Under the pieces are notes generated by a model. It ran no database searches. It saw nothing but the letters and a program-made list of their open reading frames with translations, and had not been told where the DNA came from. 64,000 bases of DNA, from assembly GCA_037127315.1 (NCBI GenBank), contig JBBBDQ010001451.1:1577001-1641000 (forward strand), in the 5' to 3' direction. Each line of letters begins with the position of its first letter. Within the stretch, counting starts at the first letter, position 1. Origin of the DNA: Ascarosepion bandense (Eukaryota > Mollusca > Cephalopoda > Sepiida > Sepiidae). The position numbers were made by a program, and so were the translations under genes. Of this stretch, positions 56,285 to 64,000 are shown piece after piece.

Positions 56285-57610
56285 GCGAATAAATATAGTT
56301 GAATATAAATGTAGATATGAAACTAATGTTATTGAGCATTGAAGTGTATGGTTAGAACATGAAATCATTATTTAGACGACTATGTGTGACTATATGAGTT
56401 CACCTCAATGCTGTCTGCTTGAAGTTCGTATTATGATAATGAATTCAGAGAGCAGAATCAATAGTTATCTCGTGAATTTAAAGATTCAAATGCTGAACTT
56501 ATTCCGGAATGATCTCATGATATTGTAAAGTAAAAGTCATTATCAGAAATTGAATTTTAGAAGCATAAAACCTTTGGGCGTTTTGTTATTTTTATATTTC
56601 GTCCTTTGTATGACTTGTAACCGGATTCAGAAACATTAGCCGTGGTTATTCTTTCTTATAATTACTCAACAAAACATTTTATGGTCCTATCTGAGTTTTA
56701 AAATTTATTAGCTTTCTCTTTAAAATGGGTTTCCACTCCAGCGTATTAAGACATTTGGATCAATACTGGCTTTTCTAGAAACTGAGTTTCTGATTTATAA
56801 TATTTCGAGATAGAATTACGTTTCACGATAAGTGGACTTTTATTTTCCTGTTCTTTTTTCTTTTCTCTCCTTAAAATCGATTATATATCGGTTGATATAA
56901 TAGATCTGCCGATCAGGATGACACTACTTTGGGATTCTTAGAATCAAATAACAAAATGTTGAGAAAGAAGTTTTGCAGATATCGGATTATATGAAAATAT
57001 TGGTATTATATTCATCTACTTTTATAGAATTCATAGTTTTGCTGGTAATTTTAATTTCTTTTTATTCATTTTAGTTTTTCTAGTTATCTTGGTATAACAG
57101 TTAAACAGGTCGATGAAAAGTAAAAATAAAATGTTTGTTGCTTATAATATTTGCAAAATTTGAAAAGTTCTTTAAAACTGCAGAAGCGTGGAACAAAGTT
57201 TTATATCTACTGAGTTTAAGCAAAAGTACGAAGCGTTTAAGATATTTTTATGCAGATTTATTCAACCCGATTTTGTACCATTTTCGCCATCATGGAATCT
57301 TTCCATGTGATGAACTCTTCTATGTAGTCTTGACAATCCAATTGGGAGCAGTAATTGTCTGTGCAGGGAGCTTGTAATAAATCGTAGTTTTTAATCTCCC
57401 AACACACACAAGATTACCTTCTTCGGATATAAACTGGATTTTGGATTTGTGTTTAACTCCCCAAAACAGACATTTTACGCTAAACATTGTTATAAACAAT
57501 ACACTTTTCATGGACGCTAATGGATCTAAAAAAATACGTCAGTTTGTTGCGCTTAATAAGAGAATCAAATATATATGATTCATTATGTTTTGTTAGTTTT
57601 ATCGTAAGGT
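56285..57610. other. No gene recognised
   Basis: An 80-codon open frame at 57135-57377 has no resemblance I can name and no splice context I can defend. Confidence 0.4.
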
Positions 57611-57617
57611 ACTCAAT

Positions 57618-58195
57618 CATGTGCGTTGTGGTTCAGTTCAAATTCCAGTTGAATTCATTGCATTCACTTACGCGCAAATACCATTGAGAAAAGTATTAAT
57701 CCGACCTTTTCTCCAGTTATTGGTTAAATGACAAACAGATTAGGTTCTATAGCCTTGGCTGGCAAACCACAGAAAGCAATGGAAACGAACTGCGAGATAA
57801 TCTTATGCCTAGTCAATCAAATCACTTTCGAGACATGATCGCCCAAGAGTTTATCACGTATTAGCTGACTGACTGAATATAATAGTTGAAAATTAAAACT
57901 TCTACTGGGCATCAAGTGGAGGATAGGTTTTCTATTGTTATGAAGTAATAAACTGATCCCCCAGGAATTATACTTATTTTAATAATGTAATATAATCTCT
58001 TTTCTCCCTCTAGATATGAGTTAAATGGCAAGACAGATTGGGTTCTATAGCCTTGGCCAGCAACCAGTCTACCGCAGAAAGCAATGGCAACCTACTGCAG
58101 GATAATATTTTGCCCAGTCAGTCATGTCTCTTTCGAGACATGATCACCCAAGCGTGTATCACGTATGGCACTTGACTGACTAACCCTGTCACCAT
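57618..58195 (+). mobile_element. Dimeric SINE with embedded fold-back
   Basis: The head is reduced to GTGCGTTGTGGTTCAG next to AGTTCAAATTCCAG. The first body ends GCTGACTGACTGAATATAATAG. The fold-back (CATCAAGTGGAGGATAGGTTT .. AAACTGATCCCCCA) is at about 57909-57962, and the second body runs to 58195 with a full hairpin. Confidence 0.82.
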
Positions 58196-58214
58196 AGCGA
58201 TTCATGTATCCAAG

Positions 58215-58530
58215 GTTTTTCAAAATATGTGAAGCATCTTTGCGATCTGCTGGGCCTTGTGGTTTGAAATATTTTTAATCAGCGTTTTATTTTATCATCT
58301 TGAATGACTGAAAGCCTGGCCGAACTACCTTTAATTTTCCTTAAATTTATACATATCAACTTTGTAAAAAAATTACGAAAAGGCTTTCCGCTATGGAAAT
58401 AGTACTATAAATGTTAAACATTTCTGCAGTTTGAGGAAGTCTTATTTGATCCGCTACTTATATCTAACGAGATGTTTGTATGTTCTTATTAAAACATGCG
58501 TCCTATGAAGACCTCTTTAGTAAATATATT
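58215..58530. other. No gene seen
   Basis: Unassigned AT-rich sequence. Confidence 0.4.
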
Positions 58531-58531
58531 T

Positions 58532-60955
58532 TATGATCATTTCTCCCCAAACAAGGCAGTAATAGAATAAAAGAGTAAAGACGATTTTGAAGAAAAGATA
58601 AGAGATGGATGGGAATCAAGTAAATAAAAGATGGCAATTGACGTTGCATTTAAAATTTTGGAGATTGTAGATATTGGGATGTTGAAGAAAAGATAAGAGA
58701 TGGATGCAAATCAAGTAAATAAAAGATGGCAATTGACGTTGCATTTAAAATTTTGATGATTGTAGCTATTGGGATGTTGAAGAAAAGATAAGAGATGGAT
58801 GCGAATCAAGTAAATAAAAGATGGCAATTGATGTTGCATTTAAAATTTTGGAGATTGTAGATATTGGGATGTTGAAGAAAAGATAAGAGATGGATGCGAA
58901 TCAAGTAAATAAAAGATGGCAATTGATGTTACATTTAAAATTTTGGAGATTGTAGATATTGGGATGTTGAAGAAAAGATAAGAGATGGATGCGAATCAAG
59001 TAAATAAAAGATGGCAATTGATGTTGCATTTAAAATTTTGGAGATTGTAGATATTGGGATGTTGAAGAAAAGATAAGAGATGGATGCGAATCAAGTAAAT
59101 AAAAGATGGCAATTGATGTTGCATTTAAAATTTTGGAGATTGTAGATATTGGGATGTTGAAGAAAAGATAAGAGATGGATGCAAATCAAGTAAATAAAAG
59201 ATGGCAATTGACGTTGCATTTAAAATTTTGATGATTGTAGCTATTGGGATGTTGAAGAAAAGATAAGAGATGGATGCGAATCAAGTAAATAAAAGATGGC
59301 AATTGACGTTGCATTTAAAATTTTGGCGATTGTAGCTATTGGGATGTTGAAGAAAAGATAAGAGATGGATGCGAATCAAGTAAATAAAAGATGGCAATTG
59401 ATGTTGCATTTAAAATTTTGGAGATTGTAGATATTGGGATGTTGAAGAAAAGATAAGAGATGGATGCAAATCAAGTAAATAAAAGATGGCAATTGACGTT
59501 GCATTTAAAATTTTGATGATTGTAGCTATTGGGATGTTGAAGAAAAGATAAGAGATGGATGCGAATCAAGTAAATAAAAGATGGCAATTGACGTTGTATT
59601 TAAAATTTTGATGATTGTAGCTATTGGGATGTTGAAGAAAAGATAAGAGATGGATGCGAATCAAGTAAATAAAAGATGGCAATTGATGTTGCATTTAAAA
59701 TTTTGATGATTGTAGCTATTGGGATGTTGAAGAAAAGATAAGAGATGGATGCGAATCAAGTAAATAAAAGATGGCAATTGACGTTGCATTTAAAATTTTG
59801 ATGATTGTAGCTATTGGGATGTTGAAGAAAAGATAAGAGATGGATGCGAATCAAGTAAATAAAAGATGGCAATTGATGTTGCATTTAAAATTTTGATGAT
59901 TGTAGCTATTGGGATGTTGAAGAAAATATAAGAGATGGATGGGAATCAAGTAGATAAAAGATGGCAATTGACGTTGCATTTAAAATTTTGGCGATTGTAG
60001 ATATTGGGATGTTGAAGAAAAGATAAGAGATGGATGCGAATCAAGTAAATAAAAGATGGCAATTGACGTTGCATTTAAAATTTTGAAGATTGTAGCTATT
60101 GGGATGTTGAAGAAAAGATAAGAGATGGATGGGAATCAAGTAGGTAAAAGATGGCAATTGACGTTGCATTTAAACTGTTGGAGAGTGTAGCTATTGGGAT
60201 GTTGAAGAAAAGATAAGAGATGGATGCGAATCAAGTAAATAAAAGATGGCAATTGACGTGGCATTTTAACTTTTGGAGATTGTAGCTATTGGGATGTTGA
60301 AGAAAAGATAAGAGATGGATGGGAATCAAATAGATAATAGATGGCAATTGACGTTGCATTTAAACTTTTGGAGATTGTAGCTATTGGGATGTTGAAGAAA
60401 ATATAAGAGATGGATGGGAATCAAGTAGATAAAAGATGGCAATTGACGTTGCATTTAAAATTTTGATGATTGTAGCTATTGGGATGTTGAAGAAAAGTTA
60501 AGAGATGGATGCGAATCAAGTAAATAAAAGATGGCAATTAATGTTGCATTTAAAATTTTGGAGATTGTAGATATTGGGATGTTGAAGAAAAGATAAGAGA
60601 TGGATGGGAATCAAGTAGGTAAAAGATGGCAATTGACGTTGCACTTAAACCTTTGGAGATTGTCGCTATCAGGGAAATAAGCAAATGGAAGTAGAGTTCC
60701 AAGAAACAGGAATTGAGAGAAAATAAACTGTTAGAGTAGAAGAGGCGGTTACATTTAACTATTTCAACGATAAAAGTGTGATGTCAATCTAGCAGCACGA
60801 GTAAACACATGCGGTCAGGGGAACAAAGAAAAAATGCTCACCAGAGCCATTGCCATAAAAATAGTTGAAAAAAGACAGAGGGAGGCCACCTTACGTCGGG
60901 GCTAAATTGACTGAAGGTGGGCTGCCTAGTTAGAATCGATTATATTGCAGAAACT
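58532..60955 (-). mobile_element. LINE 3' end containing an amplified tandem array
   Basis: The tail (TTTATGATCATTTCTCCCC.AAACAAGGC) is at 58532-58560. The array fills 58591-60660. LINE coding sequence continues at 60650-60955 (reverse of FPDS.NLQ.FKC, then VEVTAA and further upstream codons). The array is therefore inside one LINE copy. Confidence 0.75.
58591..60660 (-). repeat. 95-bp satellite array, 22 units
   Basis: GGGATGTTGAAG starts at 58676 and then every 95 bp to 60576 without one indel (21 occurrences). With the leading partial this gives about 22 units. Each unit contains AAGATAAGAGATGGATG, AAATAAAAGATGGCAATTG and CATTTAAAATTTTGG.GATTG. The last part encodes, in reverse, the LINE C-terminal NLQ.FKCNVN. 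Variants such as TGGAGATTGTAGAT versus TGATGATTGTAGCT recur in several units. Confidence 0.97.
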
Positions 60956-60957
60956 TC

Positions 60958-61145
60958 TTTTTTTATTTTTTTAATCGTATCACCCCGAGCAAGACGGTGA
61001 CGCCACTGATGTGCAGGGGGCTACATAAGAGTAAAAAGATTAAGTAGAAGAGAATGAAGAGGAAGACGAACCAGTTGGAAAGGAGCAAGAGAAGGATGGG
61101 AATACAGGTGTGAAGACAGTTGCAAAGCTGGAGAGAAAGGCCTAG
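60958..61145 (-). mobile_element. LINE 3' UTR fragment
   Basis: AATCGTATCACCCCGAGCAAG.CGGTGACGCCACTGATGTGCAGGG on the plus strand is the reversed LINE tail, followed by ~120 bp of the 3' UTR. Confidence 0.75.
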
Positions 61146-61425
61146 CGTTATGTACCCACTTTTCTAGGGCTACCAACCTAAGAACCCATTAGGATTAGGA
61201 CTCACGAGTCGTATCCACCGAAGATAAAAAAATATATATATTATGGAAATTAACGAAGATTAACGAAACTGTTTATAAACAACCGACAATTTGAAATGAT
61301 TTGTTTGAAACTTATATTTGATTGATACTCGTATTTAAGTGGATATTCTATTTATAATCAAATACTATTGTATATTCATTTCTTTCGGCCTGATTATTTA
61401 CGATATATTTTTTGTTACGAAAATG
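61146..61425. other. No feature seen
   Basis: Unassigned AT-rich sequence left of the tRNA-like gene. Confidence 0.4.
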
Positions 61426-61429
61426 TGTG

Positions 61430-61521
61430 TCATTCAACAGGATTCGAACCTGCGACCCCTGTCCACATAAGGGAAGACAACAGCTAACCTGGCGCGTCTT
61501 AGACCATTCCACCACGAATGA
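61430..61521 (-). tRNA. tRNA-like gene, long variable arm, anticodon unresolved
   Basis: On the minus strand a 7-bp acceptor (TCATTCG with TGAATGA) encloses a box A region (TGGTGGAATGGTCTAAGACGC) and a T arm with GCAGGTTCGAATCCTGT. A CCCT/AGGG hairpin fits a class II variable arm, as in Leu or Ser tRNAs. A TTTT run follows about 8 nt downstream (61423-61420), suitable for Pol III. The anticodon stem does not pair well in any register I tried; TAG is the most natural Leu anticodon reading, but it is not secure. It may be a pseudogene. Confidence 0.5.
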
Positions 61522-61529
61522 CGAAGTCT

Positions 61530-62070
61530 AAGCGAAGTCAAATTAAGCATATAACAGAATCTTCGATTCATCGTAATAACCATATTTGCTCTGAAATGTA
61601 TTGTAATATCAACAAATGTAAACATCTTACGGAAATTAACTTCGTTTCGACTGATCGTTAGAAAAAAAATACTATATGTTTCTTTATTTAATTATTTGCG
61701 TTACGAATTTCCCCAAAACAACACTACTTAACATTCTGTTTCTCTTTCTAACCAGAAAGTGGCTAGTCCCTAATGGTCAGAAAATTTTTTCAACAATTTC
61801 TATGGAAGGAAAAGATTTTCTTTAAATTTTCTTTTATATAGCTGTCCTTTTATCAATGATCTTTAAAATTTCACAATAACTGACAGTCTCACTTTTCGTG
61901 ATAATGGCTATTCCGAATTTTGTGACAAGAAATTATACAGAATTTTTATATTTCTGACCGAATATTTAACCAGCGTTCAAGTGTCATAAATATTTTATCT
62001 CGAGTGATTAATAATTTTTGGTGGCCATAATTTTATTTCCCAATTTTTTCCTGTGTGGTTTTCTCAGAAT
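61530..62070. other. No gene seen
   Basis: AT-rich unassigned sequence. Confidence 0.4.
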
Positions 62071-62071
62071 A

Positions 62072-62760
62072 GTCTTTTTTTTAATCATATCACCCCGGGC
62101 AAGGCGGTAACGCCACTGGTGTGCAGGGGCTACGTAAGAGTGAAAAGATTGGAAAAGAAAGCCGGAAACCACATCCTAAACAGGGAACAAGGGATGAGCC
62201 TCTTCACCTATTCAATAGACGTGGGTGGAGTGTGAAATGGGCGATAGTTTAGTCTATCTACTCCAATTGGAAAAAACATAAAGAAAAGTGAAAAGATTGG
62301 AAAAGAGAAAGCCGGAAACCACATCCTAAACAGGGAACAAGGGATGAGCCTCTACACCTATTCAATAGACGTGGGTGGAGTGTGAATTGGGCGATAGTTT
62401 AGTCTATCTACTCCAATTGGAAAAAACATAAAGAAAAGTGAAAAGATTGGAAAAGAGAAAGCCGGAAACCACAGCCTAAACAGGGAACAAGGGATGAGCC
62501 TCTACACCTATTCAATAGACGTGGGTGGAGTGTGAATTGGGCGATAGTTCCGTCTATCTACTCCAATTGGAAAAAGAAATAAGGAAAAGTGAAAAGATTG
62601 GAAAAGAGAAAACCGGAAACCACAACCGAAGTCGAAGGAAAGTGTACCGAAAAGTCCTTCCTAAACAAGAAACAAGGCAATCATCTCCATCCCTGCTCAA
62701 TAGAAGGGGGTGGGGGGTAAAACCGGATGATGGAGGGTACTATCTATTCCAATAATAATT
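62072..62760 (-). mobile_element. LINE 3' UTR with ~150-bp subrepeats
   Basis: The reversed LINE tail (ATCATATCACCCCGGGCAAG) is at 62085. GCCGGAAACCACA starts at 62161, 62311 and 62461 (150-bp period), and a fourth, diverged unit runs to ~62760. The unit is the reverse complement of that at 14395-14895. Confidence 0.85.
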
Positions 62761-62971
62761 ATAATAATAAAAAAGATTTAAGTTTTAACTTAGTATAAGT
62801 CGAAACGAGTGGATGAAGAAGAAAGAAAAAATATTAAATTATCTATTCCCTTTCCTTTCTGCTTTTCTTGCCACAAGAAATAATGTTACAAAATGCCTTT
62901 GAAGTATGTTTAATGATGGTAAGTTATTTACAAGTCATTTTCTAGGTCATGAATTTTGTTTACTTTTAAAT

Positions 62972-63280
62972 TAGGATGTGTGGTGCAGCGGACATCGACT
63001 CGGAGCCACAAATCGGTGTGCCGATTTCTAATTCCAGTTGAATTTCTTGCATTCACTTACGCACAAATACCCTTTGGAAAGGTATTAATCAGTCTCTTCC
63101 CTCCAGTTATGGGTTAAATAACAGGACAGGTTGGGTTCTATAGCATTGTCTGGCAACCAGTCTACCGTAGAAAGCAATGGCAACCTACTTCAGGATAATA
63201 TTCTGCCCAGTCAGTCATGTCTCTTTTGAGACATGATCGCCCAAGCGTGCATCACGTATGGCATTTAACTGACTGACATT
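62972..63280 (+). mobile_element. tRNA-derived SINE, nearly full length
   Basis: Head TGTGGTGCAGCGGACATCG. The body is complete, with the hairpin at ~63217-63238 (loop TTTT). It ends GGCATTTAACTGACTGAC. Confidence 0.88.
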
Positions 63281-63284
63281 TATC

Positions 63285-63670
63285 GAAAATGTTGTTTTCT
63301 TTCTGTATGGTATAAGCAAATCCAAGGCACACCTAACGACAAAAACACAAGGTTCATAATTTATCATTCTATCAACAAAAAGCAAATATTGTCATCCCCA
63401 ATGCTAACATCATCATCACTACTTCCAAATAATGAAATATGAAATTAACAAGAAAACTAAATCCAACGCCACATCAGATGTCGGAGTTAATGATATAAAT
63501 AACCTGCATAGTGAAAAATGAGACATAGGCAAAACATCGAGAAATCTTAAAAACTGAATCTACTTCCTCCCAGCCATACTCTAACATACTTGTGTTCGGA
63601 GAAAAATATGTCACAGATTCTGCGGGAATTCATACCCTGAACTTAGCTATTTTTTAATCTCTTACGTAAG
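63285..63670. other. No gene seen
   Basis: Unassigned sequence before the LINE fragment. Confidence 0.4.
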
Positions 63671-63674
63671 TGGT

Positions 63675-64000
63675 GGAGTTCCCCGCGTGCTTCTATAGTA
63701 TCCCTTCAGGACACTCTTCTTTGTTAGACGCAGGTGTCCCCCAAGGCTCCATCTTAGGTCCTACACTCTTCCTGATATACATTAATGATCTCCCTGATTC
63801 CATAAGAGCCCAAGTAGGTTTGTTCGCCGATGACACCACAGTTTACTCTCGCCTGGATCAAAAATCTGATGTGGGCGACAAAGCTAACCCTGCAGCCGAG
63901 CTTGGAAAGGACCTCCAATCCGTAGTAGACTGGGGTAAGAAATGGCTCGTAAATCTTGATGCTTCTAAAACGAAGCTACTATCAATTAACCATCATAGAC
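63675..64000 (+). CDS. LINE reverse transcriptase fragment, open to the window edge
   Basis: The frame is open from just after a TAA at ~63670 to the end of the window. It contains [20 protein letters not shown] (RT motif 4 region), LFADDTT (catalytic motif) and [18 protein letters not shown]. It is the same LINE type as 30245-32465, but without any frame break in this segment. No start codon: it is 5' truncated here. Confidence 0.85.

Noticed and set aside
57135..57377. Possible 80-residue host protein
   Set aside because: No family motif, no credible exon context and length within chance for this composition.
58591..60660. CRISPR-like regular array
   Set aside because: The whole 95-bp unit repeats with no unique spacers, and the context is a eukaryotic LINE.

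Overview
This is an AT-rich, eukaryotic, repeat-dominated stretch with no host protein-coding gene that I can support. Its repeat content points to a lophotrochozoan, most likely a cephalopod and plausibly an octopus: many tRNA-derived SINEs of one family, 5S-rRNA-headed SINE relatives, numerous 3'-truncated jockey/CR1-like LINEs, Penelope-like fragments, Ty3 elements, Tc1/mariner remnants, and long (AT)n, (CA)n and (TATC)n microsatellites. The organism call is inference from repeat types. No species-diagnostic host gene is visible.

The centrepiece is a minus-strand Ty3/gypsy element with an envelope gene, at 1337-9265. It is complete end to end: TG...CA LTRs about 2% apart, a 4-bp target duplication (GTAC), a primer-binding-site candidate, gag, protease, reverse transcriptase/RNase H/integrase, an F-like env with a furin-type site and fusion peptide, and a polypurine tract. 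A textbook -1 frameshift signal (G GGA AAC, 8-nt spacer, 9-bp stem, possible pseudoknot) joins gag to protease. The copy is broken in several places. One in-frame TAA separates protease from RT, the integrase catalytic core is missing, a TAG interrupts env just after its signal peptide, and a 72-bp deletion removes the AATAAA from the 3' LTR. A related LTR end lies at the left edge of the window.

9.3-15.4 kb holds SINEs, a degenerate LINE, a dense microsatellite cluster, a LINE 3' end with ~150-bp subrepeats, and a MITE with ~100-bp inverted repeats. 15.4-19.1 kb holds an RTE-like LINE relic, then a decayed gag-protease Ty3 copy whose protease is split by a 5S-tRNA composite SINE and which ends in a near-perfect palindrome. 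19.1-30 kb is mostly simple repeats, three composite or dimeric SINE loci, Tc1/mariner relics and a 77-bp minisatellite. 30-38.3 kb carries the longest LINE relic (RT with a YADD motif), a LINE ORF1 relic and a three-fold repeat interleaved with LINE tails. 39.8-43 kb contains mariner relics and a ~118-bp degenerate repeat. 44.9-48 kb holds a dimeric SINE running directly into a 1.4-kb (TATC)n higher-order array, followed by Penelope-like and RTE-like relics. 49.9-52.6 kb holds a nearly complete Tc1 transposase relic and a TIR-bounded mariner. 54-64 kb holds LINE tails, a 22-copy, exactly 95-bp tandem array grown inside a LINE 3' end, a tRNA-like gene, a second set of ~150-bp LINE subrepeats and an uninterrupted RT fragment at the right edge.

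No genes here form a host pathway. The functional logic is that of mobile elements: LINE families ending in a shared 3' tail (GATTAA-type), SINEs ending in (ACTG)n, and one almost complete env-bearing retroelement.
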